Part shown: positions 53,076 to 62,231 of the stretch, one piece after another
Numbering within the stretch: position 1 is the stretch's first letter
Layout of the letters: each line of letters begins with the position of its first letter
Source: Paenibacillus sp. DMB5
GTDB lineage: Bacteria > Bacillota > Bacilli > Paenibacillales > Paenibacillaceae
Assembly: GCF_001517085.1 (NCBI RefSeq)
Contig: NZ_LRAC01000168.1
Span: 1-64,000, forward strand
DNA: 64,000 nt
Direction of reading: 5' to 3'
Program-made: the position numbers and the translations under genes
Notes under the pieces: model-generated
Told to the model about the DNA's origin: nothing
Database searches by the model: none
What the model saw: the letters and a program-made list of their open reading frames with translations, nothing else

Positions 53076-55370
53076 ATGAAAAAATGGAACTCAGCATTTA
53101 CCGGCCTCGCTCTTTCATATCTGTCCGTTGTTCTGGTTATCGTTCTCTTGCTCTGCTCCGTCTTCTCGGTCTATTTCTCGGGACATTATAAAGAAGAGCT
53201 GCGCAATAGCAACCGGCTGGTGCTGGAGAATACCGCACGGACCATTGAAACCTCGGTGCTTCAACGGGTTCAGCAGATCTATCTGGAGCTATCTCTGGAC
53301 AGAACCTCGGCTCTGCGTTTGTTCAGCGATACTTCCTTTCAGCATAATCTAAGCAAAGTGAGCGGGCTGCAAAATCTGCTGAAAGCCGAGGTTGCCGGCA
53401 ACTCCGACATCATCCAGGCGGTACATCTGTATGCCCCGCAGCAGCAGGTCATGCTGTCATCGCTGTATGGGCTGAGATACCAGGCTGACCAGGGGGACAG
53501 CGCCTCAGCTTTTACAGACTGGATCGGCGGAATGCGTAATAACTCCGGGAACAGTCTCTGGACTTCTGCCCGCGAAGTGCCTGAAGATATATACTCCAGC
53601 GTGCCTGGCGGCAAGCACAATACGCTCATTACCTATGCCCATAGCTATCCTTTTCAGTCCTCCGGGGCTGAGAGCGATCTGATTGTGGCAATTGATGTTA
53701 AACAGAGCGCAGTCAGCGCTATTATTCAGAATATGATGCCCATGCAATATGAAGGGACTTTTATTGTAGATCCTTCCGGCCAGCTGGTTGTCCCGGATAC
53801 CTCTACGGATCAGGTCAGCAGCTATAGCTCCAGCATCAGTGTGCCGCTTGAGTCTGCGGCGGAGGCTGGCAGCTTCGACAGCAAGCTTGGCGGTACTCCC
53901 TATGTCCTCTCCTATCAGACCCTGCCGGCTGCCGGGTGGAAAATAGTCAGCGCTGTACCCGCCAGTTTCTTTTATGCGCCCTCCAACGGGATGCAGCAGC
54001 TGATTGCGGGATTATGCCTGCTTGCCATCTTGCTTGGACTCTTTATGTCGGGAGTTCTGGCTAAAGTGAACTATACCCCGATTAAACGAATCGTTGGCAA
54101 AATTAAGGATCTCTCGGGCCATGCGCCGGAGCCGGCGGCGAATGAGTACAGCCTGATCGACACCGCCTTCACCCGGCTCAGCGAGCAGGTCAGCAGTCTG
54201 GAAGAGAGCCTGCAGGCCAGCGCGCCGGTAATCAAGCATAATGCTGTGGTGTGCCTCTTGCGCAAGGGCTCCAGCCGGGAGGAGACAGCCGAGGCACTTC
54301 AATGTCTTGGAATTTCGCAGGATTACAATCACTATTGCTGCCTAATTGTGAATACAGAAAGAGCCTGGAGCCACATGAGCTCAGCGCATATCCAGAATAT
54401 GATGAGTACCATTATCGGAGCGCTTGAGGCCGTCCGCCTGACGGAGTGCCGGATCATTGCCGAGGAGCTGCCGGATAAGCGGATTGCCGTCATCGTGTGC
54501 GCGGGCAGTGCCTCGGACAGTCTGCTTGACCAGCTCTCGCAGCTCATTACCAGGGAAGGCAGACAGCAGTTTCAGGCAGAAATCCAGCTGGCCTGGGGCT
54601 GCTGGGTGCAGGAGCCTGCCGAACTCCACAACAGCTGCTCTGAAGCACAGCTTCTGATGAAGTATGCTTATTTTCTGCCGGAGCAGTCTGTCCTAAAGGA
54701 CCGCAGCCTGCTGGAGCGGGAAAGCAGCCTGGAGGAAATTCCGCAGCAGCTCCTTGTCAAATTCAAAGATAAGCTGCAATCCCGCCAGCCGGATGAGCTT
54801 ACGGCCATCGTCGGGCAGCTTGTCACCGCCATGCGGGAAGGTTTATACCCGGCGGATTATTGCCACTTTATTCTGGGGAATACCGTGTTTGTCTACTCGG
54901 ATTATCTGAAGAGCGTCCGCTATAAGCCCGGCGATCTGTATCAGCAGTATATCGGAATGCCCGACATCCTCAGCTTTCAGAGCTGGCTCACCGGCTCGCT
55001 GACCGGCTTTATTAATGAAACAGACAAGCGTAACAGCGACAGGGCTTTATCTGCCATTGAAGCGGCAAAGCAGTATATTGAGGAGCATCTGGCGGGGGAT
55101 CTGTCACTGGATGCCGTGTCGTCCAAGGTATATATCAGTCCCAAATATTTAAGCAGACTTTTCAAAGAGGAGCTTGGAGTCACCTATACCGACTATGTCA
55201 CCGCCCGGCGGATGGAGCACGCCAAAGCACTGCTTGAGAAAAGCAGCATGACCGTTGAGCAGATCGCGGGCAGCGTGGGCTACGGGACGGCGGCTTATTT
55301 TATCAAACGGTTCAAAGAAATGTACGGCTGCACACCCGGTAACTATTTGCGTACCCTTAATGAGGGTTAG
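53076..55370 (+). CDS. Membrane AraC-family transcriptional regulator
   Basis: A 764-residue regulator common in Paenibacillus: TM1 (about 12-32), an extracytoplasmic dCache-like domain (about 35-300), TM2 (about 305-327), a HAMP-like helix, a long cytosolic middle region and a C-terminal AraC domain (about 660-760; EEHLAGDLSLDAVSSKVYISPKYLSRLFKEELGVTYTDYV, then VEQIAGSVGYGTAAYFIKRFKEMYGCTPGNYLRTL). It lies just before a sugar-binding lipoprotein gene, which it probably controls. GGAGG precedes the ATG. Confidence 0.93.
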   Translation: MKKWNSAFTGLALSYLSVVLVIVLLLCSVFSVYFSGHYKEELRNSNRLVLENTARTIETSVLQRVQQIYLELSLDRTSALRLFSDTSFQHNLSKVSGLQNLLKAEVAGNSDIIQAVHLYAPQQQVMLSSLYGLRYQADQGDSASAFTDWIGGMRNNSGNSLWTSAREVPEDIYSSVPGGKHNTLITYAHSYPFQSSGAESDLIVAIDVKQSAVSAIIQNMMPMQYEGTFIVDPSGQLVVPDTSTDQVSSYSSSISVPLESAAEAGSFDSKLGGTPYVLSYQTLPAAGWKIVSAVPASFFYAPSNGMQQLIAGLCLLAILLGLFMSGVLAKVNYTPIKRIVGKIKDLSGHAPEPAANEYSLIDTAFTRLSEQVSSLEESLQASAPVIKHNAVVCLLRKGSSREETAEALQCLGISQDYNHYCCLIVNTERAWSHMSSAHIQNMMSTIIGALEAVRLTECRIIAEELPDKRIAVIVCAGSASDSLLDQLSQLITREGRQQFQAEIQLAWGCWVQEPAELHNSCSEAQLLMKYAYFLPEQSVLKDRSLLERESSLEEIPQQLLVKFKDKLQSRQPDELTAIVGQLVTAMREGLYPADYCHFILGNTVFVYSDYLKSVRYKPGDLYQQYIGMPDILSFQSWLTGSLTGFINETDKRNSDRALSAIEAAKQYIEEHLAGDLSLDAVSSKVYISPKYLSRLFKEELGVTYTDYVTARRMEHAKALLEKSSMTVEQIAGSVGYGTAAYFIKRFKEMYGCTPGNYLRTLNEG

Positions 55371-55413
55371 TCCGCAAGCGGCCGCCGGCATAGCTGACAG
55401 GAGGAAAACCCGG

Positions 55414-57063
55414 ATGAGAATGAACAACCGTTGGAGTGCCGTGCTTCTGACAATACCCGTTATCCTCACGGCTCTGGGCCTGCTCAGCGGCTGTGATCCG
55501 GCAGCTGTAACGGCTGCAGACCCGTCCGCTGCTTCGGCACAACAGCCACCGGCTCCGGGCGGCACCGCAGAATCCCCGGCTCCGGATTACACGATCTCTT
55601 GGACAATGCACCAGAACCTCCCGGTTCCCGATGATGCGGCGGTGGTCCGCGAAGTGGAGCAGAAATTCGGCGCCGATCTTGATGTCTGGAATCTGGAGAA
55701 CAACAAATATGAATCCCTGCTTGAGCTAAAGCTGGTACAAGGTGCCATTCCCGACCTGTTCCGGATCAGGCAGACCCAGGATCTGCTGAAATACCAGCAG
55801 CAGGGCGTGCTGGCGGAAATTCCGCAGGACCTGCTGGACACCTATGCGCCTAATATCATGAAGGCGATCCGGGAAAATGCGCCTGCTTATCAGAATTCCG
55901 GTATCATTAACGGAGCTTACTACGGCATTCCTGTCGTTAACCCGACTAACATCTATCGTATTCCTGTTGTCTACCGCCAGGACTGGCTGGATAAGCTTGG
56001 CCTGGCTGTTCCGGATACACTGGCTGACTTTGAGAAGGTGATTTATGCATTCGCGAATGAGGACCCGGACGGCAATGGCGTCAAGGATACGTACGGCCTG
56101 TCACTGGAAGGGATGAATGTTATCTTTGGGGCGTTCGGGCAGATTGTTTTTGCTGATCAGCTCTATTTCAGCAGACAGGATCAGCAGCTGGTTATCGGTG
56201 CCCTGCAGCCGGAAGTGAAGGAAGCGCTGCGCTATCTGCGCAAGTGGTATCAGGACGGGGTTATCGATCCGGAATTCATCACCGGGGAGAATAAAGGCGG
56301 CTACAAGCATCTCTCCCATGCTTTTATTAACGGCCGGATCGGCATGACCTCCATGGGCAACTATTATCACTGGATTCAGGACGGGGATTATTCCACATGG
56401 ACAACGGATGAGCTGGGAAAAACCGTGGAGACACCTGTTGCCGCCACTTTTAATGTGAAGGAGCTAACGGCAAAAAATCCGCAGGCGCGGATTGTATTCG
56501 GCCGGCCGGTAAGCGGGCCTGACGGCAAACGCGGATCTAAAGCCTACGATATGCTGATGAGCTTCACCGCCATCGGTGCAGATGCCGTGAAGGAGCCAGG
56601 CAAGCTGGAGACCATCCTGCAGATTCTCGACTATGTCAGCGCCAATCCCGACCCGCAGGAGGACACAGCAATGAAATTCGGCATTCAGGGGGAGCACTGG
56701 GAGTGGGCGGACAGCCTGAACAAAGAGGTGGTGGTGCTGCCGCCGTATGACCAGACCTTTAGCTACCAGAACACCATCGGTGCCGGTCTTGGCATGACAG
56801 TGCCCGTGATGCCTGGCGAACGCAGGGAGCAGTGGGCGGCGACGCTGGATCTCGACCGGGACGGGATTTACAATGCCCTGGAGGTCGCAACGCCCTCCCT
56901 GGTCAAGAACGGGCCGGAGCTGATTCAGCTGCGGAACGAGGCTTACATCGCCTTCATTACCGGCGAACGTCCGCTTGAGGAATTCGGCAGCTTCGTTAAG
57001 GAATTTATGGCAGCGGGCGGGGCTAAGGTGCTGCGGGAGGCGAACGGACTACCAGAAACCTAA
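55414..57063 (+). CDS. Extracellular sugar-binding lipoprotein, orphan
   Basis: A 549-residue LplA-type lipoprotein with a lipobox (LLSGC, Cys near 28), Ala/Pro linker and large binding fold (ISWTMHQNLPVPDDAAVVREVEQKFGADLDVWN; NPTNIYRIPVVYRQDWLDKLGL). The ATG at 55414 lies behind ACAGGAGG, 43 bp after the AraC regulator. No permease or ATPase genes follow, unlike the lplA/B/C module at 27-31 kb, so it may serve as a receptor for the regulator or share another transporter. Confidence 0.9.
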   Translation: MRMNNRWSAVLLTIPVILTALGLLSGCDPAAVTAADPSAASAQQPPAPGGTAESPAPDYTISWTMHQNLPVPDDAAVVREVEQKFGADLDVWNLENNKYESLLELKLVQGAIPDLFRIRQTQDLLKYQQQGVLAEIPQDLLDTYAPNIMKAIRENAPAYQNSGIINGAYYGIPVVNPTNIYRIPVVYRQDWLDKLGLAVPDTLADFEKVIYAFANEDPDGNGVKDTYGLSLEGMNVIFGAFGQIVFADQLYFSRQDQQLVIGALQPEVKEALRYLRKWYQDGVIDPEFITGENKGGYKHLSHAFINGRIGMTSMGNYYHWIQDGDYSTWTTDELGKTVETPVAATFNVKELTAKNPQARIVFGRPVSGPDGKRGSKAYDMLMSFTAIGADAVKEPGKLETILQILDYVSANPDPQEDTAMKFGIQGEHWEWADSLNKEVVVLPPYDQTFSYQNTIGAGLGMTVPVMPGERREQWAATLDLDRDGIYNALEVATPSLVKNGPELIQLRNEAYIAFITGERPLEEFGSFVKEFMAAGGAKVLREANGLPET

Positions 57064-57474
57064 CAGATAGCCAAAACCCCATATATGCAACAATGGTAAT
57101 ACGGCCAGCGTAGTTGTAATATGCATATTCAGCTTTTGTTCCGTTGAGATATTGGTAACACCTCTCCACCGCACTAATCTTGTCATGAGAATATGAAGTA
57201 AAAGAAAGAAGAGATTAAGGGCCACATAGAGATAACTTTTGAAAAATTCCTTGCTGTCATGAACACCAAAAAAATAAAAATCAAAAGCTTTATCAATATG
57301 GTAGTCCCCATATAAGCTTATAGGCAGACTGATTATTAACAGCGTCGTTGTCATACGCAAACACCATGTTAATAGCCTCAAATGATCATTGTCCCCCGCT
57401 TTATTAATGATAGCTCCGGCAATGAGAAAGAGGACCACCCCTGCAGCAAGGGTCAAAATTTCTTTAAAATCCAT
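57049..57474 (-). CDS. Hypothetical four-helix membrane protein
   Basis: A 141-residue protein with four hydrophobic segments (residues about 6-24, 36-54, 78-98 and 118-138). No family recognised. AT-rich relative to neighbours. It converges with and overlaps by 15 bp the solute-binding-protein gene. Confidence 0.65.
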   Translation of the reverse strand: MDFKEILTLAAGVVLFLIAGAIINKAGDNDHLRLLTWCLRMTTTLLIISLPISLYGDYHIDKAFDFYFFGVHDSKEFFKSYLYVALNLFFLLLHILMTRLVRWRGVTNISTEQKLNMHITTTLAVLPLLHIWGFGYLLGFW

Positions 57475-57537
57475 CAGAACGCTCCAATTAATCAGTTATG
57501 CTGATCATTATACGGCAGCCGCTGTTTCTTGTATGTG

Positions 57538-59642
57538 CTATACCATATACTCAGCCATAATCTGCTCAATATGAAACGGAGTCAGCCCCTGCTCTACCGA
57601 GAATACTGTATCAGCATGGCGCGCCGATTCGGCAAGCTGTCCCCGGGCTTTGACATGGAGCATGAACAGATCATATAGATCCGGCTTTTGGAGCGAGGTC
57701 ATAGCTTTGCCGATCAGCACCATTCCTTTCTGGTTACCCTCCACATTATTGTAGTATTGGGGAGCTCTCGTCAGTGACAGATCGGTCCAGATGACCGTCC
57801 GTTCAACAAGATCCAATATAACAGGGATCGCTATCTGTGTATCCGCTGTAAAGTCTATCTTATTCGTTACGGTCGAAGGCTCAAAAATCTCGCCCGAGCC
57901 GGGCTTCTTCCGCATCATCCAGCCGGTAAAGCATTCCGGCAGATTACAATACGGCTGCTCCGTGAAAGAGTTCAGCGACGCCACCACGTATCTTCCGCCA
58001 TATTCGACGATAGAGGGGATATGCAGATCAATGAACTCGCAAGCCCCGTGAGGCGCCGAGACAATATCCCCGCTGTGCGCCGCCAGATAGTTGGACGAGC
58101 GCAGATTCGTATAAGAGATATGCTCCACATAGTTCCAGTTTTGATCATACATGACCGCAGACAGGTCAATATCGACCCGGCCTGTAGGCACACCGCCAAC
58201 TTTCCCCTCTTTCCACCAGCTGAAAAAGCGGATTGTATCCCCCTCCCCCATCGGCAGCCGGCTTCCCCGGACAAGCGTATGCAGCGCTTTGCTGGCCGAT
58301 CTCTGGGAAAAGGGAACATTGTAGCTTTTGAGCCGCTCATCCACGTAAGCATTCCCTAAAGGAGGCAGCGCTGCGAATCGCCCGATTAACGCCTGCTCAC
58401 ATACATTTACGACATCCCGGCAAGTTTCGGCATCAATCTCCGGCAGCGTATCAGGGATTGCAAAAGCTTTGGCGACATTTCCTTTCGGGAAAAAGACCCG
58501 CAGACCAGGCCAATCCAGCCGGTGGGCAAAATGGTTCTTCACCTGCAGCAGCACCGGAGTCGCTACCTGCCCCGCCACCTCGCCAAAGGCTAGCACAACG
58601 TACTCTGTATGTTCTGTAGAGCGCAGCAGATGATCCAGTCTCCGCGCAAACTCGCCAGGGCGCTTAATCAGCAGATCCAGCGCATCCCAGACCTGTTTGT
58701 ATTGAATCGACAGTTCCACACTGCTGTTAAAAGTTGCAAACGGCTTGTTATTCCGCAAAATATCAAAGGCTTCCTCACAGCGCGCATACCGCTGCTTGTA
58801 TTCAGACGGGTGCAGGATTTCGCCCAGGCGAATCCAGCGGTCCTTATATCTCAGCATATCCTCAGTAATCGGATGGCACTGTTCAAGTAATCCGAGCAGC
58901 AGACGGCGTTCGCTGCGTTTAAACTTGCGGAAACGCGCCGGCACCGCCAGGCTGACATCGCCGTCCGACCACGCCACCGCGAGGCGCAGCACATCGGTCG
59001 CTGTTTTGAAATACCGGCCCAGCCGCGCCAGATTAGCCTTGTCATGCTTCAGCAGCGATGACGCCACAAATGAGGTATTTTCCTTGAACGGGATTTCCTC
59101 CGGAAGGACTTCATCCAGCTCCTCCGGTTCAAGCCCCGCTATCACAGCATCAATATCCTCTTTATCGGCTGCAGATATAGAACCCTTGGCCTGGATAAGC
59201 CGGCGGATCATCTGTAAGAACTCAGCTCTGTCCCCAAGCTCAATCACCTTCAGCTGTCCCTGTTCCTGCAGCGGCGGCCTCTTCGCAGCCCCGTCGTATA
59301 GCGGAAAATCCCAAGTATAATAATGGTACATGGCATTCAGGTACAGGATGGCATCCTGCTCCAGCATCACCTGCTCCGGAAACCCGGGATACATCGGCGT
59401 GTACTTTACATGCGCACCAACCATGACCTTCAAATCTGCAACCAGCTGCTGGTACAGCGCCTCAAACTCTTCCTTCGGCAGCTCGCGCACGCGCGGAACA
59501 ATGCAGGGGACAGAGCAAAGCCCAGCGCTTCCAGATTGCGGACTGCCGCCGCCAAATACCCTTCCGGCAGCCGACCGTTCCCGTTATATGAATCAACAAT
59601 GATCTTGCGTTCTCTTTGCAGATAAATCGAATTTATTTTCAT
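57538..59642 (-). pseudogene. TerD-like stress protein (MXAN_6230/SCO0854-like), frameshifted
   Basis: A large cytosolic protein of about 700 residues if repaired. The C-terminal TerD-like domain (VDIDLSAVMYDQNWNYVEHISY, HSGDIVSAPHGACEFIDLHI, YVVASLNSFTEQPYCNLPECFTGWM) resembles tellurite-resistance-type proteins; the whole resembles the MXAN_6230/SCO0854 family. The N-terminal part (MKINSIYLQRERKIIVD, then NLEALGFALSPALFRA) joins REL-PKEEFEALYQQL only if one base is added near 59488-59494. I place the start at 59642; an ATG at 59771 is in frame but lies inside a hairpin. No ribosome site precedes 59642. Confidence 0.68.
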
Positions 59643-59651
59643 AGTAAAAGT

Positions 59652-59810
59652 GTCCAGGAAAGCCGTATCCCTATTTAGATCATCCTCTGGGTTTAGAAGG
59701 AAGGAATACGATAGCCTGGACGCCTCCTCTCTAAGATAAGATCCTTCAGGAAAGCTGCGGCCCTGTTTCATTTACAGTGAGTTAGAAGGAAGGACCGCAA
59801 TAGCCTGAAG
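59652..59810. ncRNA. Two tandem covarying foldback elements (putative structured RNA or REP-like DNA)
   Basis: Copy 1 is 59652-59721 (70 nt) and copy 2 is 59744-59810 (67 nt). Each has a 7-bp outer stem (GTCCAGG/CCTGGAC and CTTCAGG/CCTGAAG), an internal loop AAAGC opposite ATAG, a 5-bp inner stem with a conserved C/A mismatch then three more pairs (CCT/AGG), and a conserved apical TTAGAAGGAAGG. Between copies, six base pairs differ by changes on both sides that keep pairing. Loop sequences are conserved instead. I know no family with this pattern. It sits directly upstream of the TerD-like gene (minus strand) and 175 nt before the ABC operon (plus strand). No gene is seen from 59642 to 59985. 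Confidence 0.7.
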
Positions 59811-59984
59811 TCCAAGCGTCCCGGATTCCGGTGAACCCGGCCGTTTGATGCCCTTATCATCGCATACGGGGAGGAGTGTAAACAGGGCGGAAGTATTACG
59901 AGGGCGGAAAAAACGGGAAATCTTTTCCCTTACAAATTCCTTATAACTCCCCTTTACACTGCTAAGTGGAAAGGATGATATAAT

Positions 59985-60710
59985 ATGCCGGACATTATTT
60001 TAGAAACCACGAACCTATGCAAAAGCTTCAAAAAACAGCCCGCAGTAAACAACGTCTCGCTCTCTGTGCCCCGGAACTCCGTCTACGGGCTGCTTGGGCC
60101 GAACGGCGCGGGGAAGTCGACAACGCTCAAGATGATGGCGGGTATGCTGCGCCCCGATTCGGGGAGTATTCTCTTTCAGGGCCATGAATGGGACCGGAAG
60201 GATTTGAGCGAAATCGGCGTTCTGATTGAGTCGCCTCCGCTGTATGAGAACCTGACGGCCCGGGAGAATCTGCAGGTGCGGACGCTGGCGCTCGGACTGC
60301 CGGAGTCGCGGATAACCGAGGTGCTGGCGGTCGTTGATCTGGCCCATACCGGGAAGAAGCGGGCCGGCCAGTTCTCGATGGGCATGAAGCAGCGGCTGGG
60401 AATCGCGATTGCGCTGCTGAACCAGCCGAAGCTGCTCATTCTCGATGAGCCGTCAAACGGGCTCGACCCGATCGGAATTCAGGAGCTGCGGGAGCTGATC
60501 CGCTCTTTCCCGGGGCAGGGAATCACGGTCATATTATCGAGCCATATTCTCTCTGAAGTGGAGCAAGTAGCCGATCAGATCGGGATTATCGCCGGCGGGC
60601 AGCTGGGGTATCAGGGTACTGCGCCGCAGGGGGCTGAGCTGGAGGCCCTGTTCATGCAGGTGGCCGCAGCCGGCCGAAAGGCGGGTGAATCCAGTGCTTA
60701 CACTCATTAG
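59985..60710 (+). CDS. Lantibiotic-immunity-type ABC transporter ATPase
   Basis: A 241-residue ABC ATPase of the BcrA/LanF group. Walker A GPNGAGKST (residues about 37-45), signature FSMGMKQRLGIA, Walker B LLILDEPSNGLDP and H-loop SSHILSEV. Self-resistance and lantibiotic or bacitracin efflux are the usual roles. AAAGGATG precedes the ATG. First gene of a five-gene cluster ending in a two-component system. Confidence 0.9.
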   Translation: MPDIILETTNLCKSFKKQPAVNNVSLSVPRNSVYGLLGPNGAGKSTTLKMMAGMLRPDSGSILFQGHEWDRKDLSEIGVLIESPPLYENLTARENLQVRTLALGLPESRITEVLAVVDLAHTGKKRAGQFSMGMKQRLGIAIALLNQPKLLILDEPSNGLDPIGIQELRELIRSFPGQGITVILSSHILSEVEQVADQIGIIAGGQLGYQGTAPQGAELEALFMQVAAAGRKAGESSAYTH

Positions 60711-61422
60711 CGCGGAACGCCTGAAATGGCGGCGCACCTTTATCCCTTGGCTGCTGTGGATTGCACCGCTGTTTACGCTGCTGCTCTGCATGCTGCTGAT
60801 GGGCGGGCGGTATTTTCAGACCGGTGCATATAACTGGTGGTATACGATGCTTCTGCCGGGCGCACTGACACTGGTCTGCTCGCTCGCCATGCAGAAAGAT
60901 GCCAAGATGAAGTACCGCGCCCTTCTGGCGCTGCCCCTCCGTCCGCAGGCACTATGGTCCGCCAAAATCGCCTCCGTCACCGGTTGGCTGCTGGCCGCCA
61001 GCCTGCTGTTCTTCGCCGGCATTTCATCCGGAGGCTGGCTGTTTGGCCCCGGGATTCCGCTGATGAACAGCGCAGCCGGCAGTCTGCTGATTGTCATCAC
61101 ATTTCTGTGGCAGATTCCGCTCTGCTTGTTCCTGGCCGCACGGTTCGGGCTGTTTGGCGCCGTGCTGATTAATATGGCCCTTAACATTGCAGGCGTTGTT
61201 ACCTTTGACATCGGCGGGCTGTGGGATTTCATGCCCTACACGATTACGTTCCGGCTGATGTGCCCGGTGCTGCATATTCTGCCGAACGGTCTGCCGGTTC
61301 CGGAGGGCAGCCCGCTGAGAAGCATGGATACGGTTCTTAGGGATACACTGGTTTCCCTGGCCTGGTTTGCCATCCTGGTCTTCTTCACGGCCCGCAGATT
61401 CCGCAGGCAGGAGGCTGAGTAG
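60685..61422 (+). CDS. Lantibiotic immunity ABC permease (MutE/EpiE type)
   Basis: A 245-residue permease with six helices. Length and pattern (LISAERLKWRRTFIPWLLWIAPLFTLLL, PGALTLVCSLAMQKDAKMKYRALLALPL) match the E subunit of LanFEG immunity transporters. It starts with GTG 26 bp inside the ATPase gene end. Confidence 0.85.
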   Translation: MNPVLTLISAERLKWRRTFIPWLLWIAPLFTLLLCMLLMGGRYFQTGAYNWWYTMLLPGALTLVCSLAMQKDAKMKYRALLALPLRPQALWSAKIASVTGWLLAASLLFFAGISSGGWLFGPGIPLMNSAAGSLLIVITFLWQIPLCLFLAARFGLFGAVLINMALNIAGVVTFDIGGLWDFMPYTITFRLMCPVLHILPNGLPVPEGSPLRSMDTVLRDTLVSLAWFAILVFFTARRFRRQEAE

Positions 61423-61423
61423 A

Positions 61424-62182
61424 ATGGCCTCCTTACACGGACTCTTCAAAGCAGACCTGCTCAAAACCCGCCACACGCCGTTTTTGCTCGTTCACCTGCT
61501 GGCCCCGCTCATCGCTGCAGCGGTATTCCTGGCGTACTACTCGTACTCCCCATGGAGCGCTGCCGATAAGGTACAGGCTTATCTCCAGGTGCTGGGCTGC
61601 GCTTTGCCCACCCTGATTGCCCTGGTCTGCTCGATGGCAGCAGAGCAGGAGGCGCTGGCCGGGCATTTTCAGGGGATGCTGGCGCTCCCTGCCGGACGGA
61701 CCAGAGTTTACACCAGCAAGCTCCTGCTTCTGCTGTTATATGGCCTTTGCGCCATCCTGCTCGCTGTCGTCACATTCGGCATCGGATTCCGCTATGTACT
61801 GGGTCAGGACAGCCTCGGAATGGACTTTTACTGTTACAGCGCATTGATTCTGTCCGGAAGCACAGCTTTTCTCTATCTGCTGCATGGATTCATCAGCCTG
61901 CGGTTTGGACGGGGTGCGTCGATTGGAATTGGCATTGCGGGCAGTCTGATCGCGGCCCTGCTGCTTACCGGACTCGGCGAGGGCCTATGGCCGTATGTCC
62001 CTTTTGCCTGGGCAGCACGCTTCATTTCCATATGGACAGTCGCCAGCTCGGGGACTCCATTATCCTCCGCAGCATCACAGGCCGATATCGGAGCCTTTGT
62101 ATGTGCTGCTGCAACAATACTCGCTGTCCCCTTGTCCTTCCTCTGGTTTCAGCGGTGGGAAGGCCGGTCTGCCGATAATTAA
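61424..62182 (+). CDS. Lantibiotic immunity ABC permease (MutG type)
   Basis: A 252-residue permease with six helices (LLVHLLAPLIAAAVFLAYY, LPTLIALVCSMAAEQEALAGHFQGMLALPAGR), matching the G subunit of LanFEG. The ATG at 61424 lies behind CAGGAGG, 1 bp after the previous stop. The upstream open frame to 61367 is not used. Confidence 0.85.
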   Translation: MASLHGLFKADLLKTRHTPFLLVHLLAPLIAAAVFLAYYSYSPWSAADKVQAYLQVLGCALPTLIALVCSMAAEQEALAGHFQGMLALPAGRTRVYTSKLLLLLLYGLCAILLAVVTFGIGFRYVLGQDSLGMDFYCYSALILSGSTAFLYLLHGFISLRFGRGASIGIGIAGSLIAALLLTGLGEGLWPYVPFAWAARFISIWTVASSGTPLSSAASQADIGAFVCAAATILAVPLSFLWFQRWEGRSADN

Positions 62183-62231
62183 ATTAGAAACGTTTTTTGA
62201 TACACAACTATTATTAATAGAGGGAATGCAT

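Noticed and set aside
59979..59984. TATAAT directly before the ABC ATPase start codon
   Set aside because: It touches the ATG, so transcription would start inside the gene, and an AAAGGATG ribosome site lies upstream of it; the match is probably chance.
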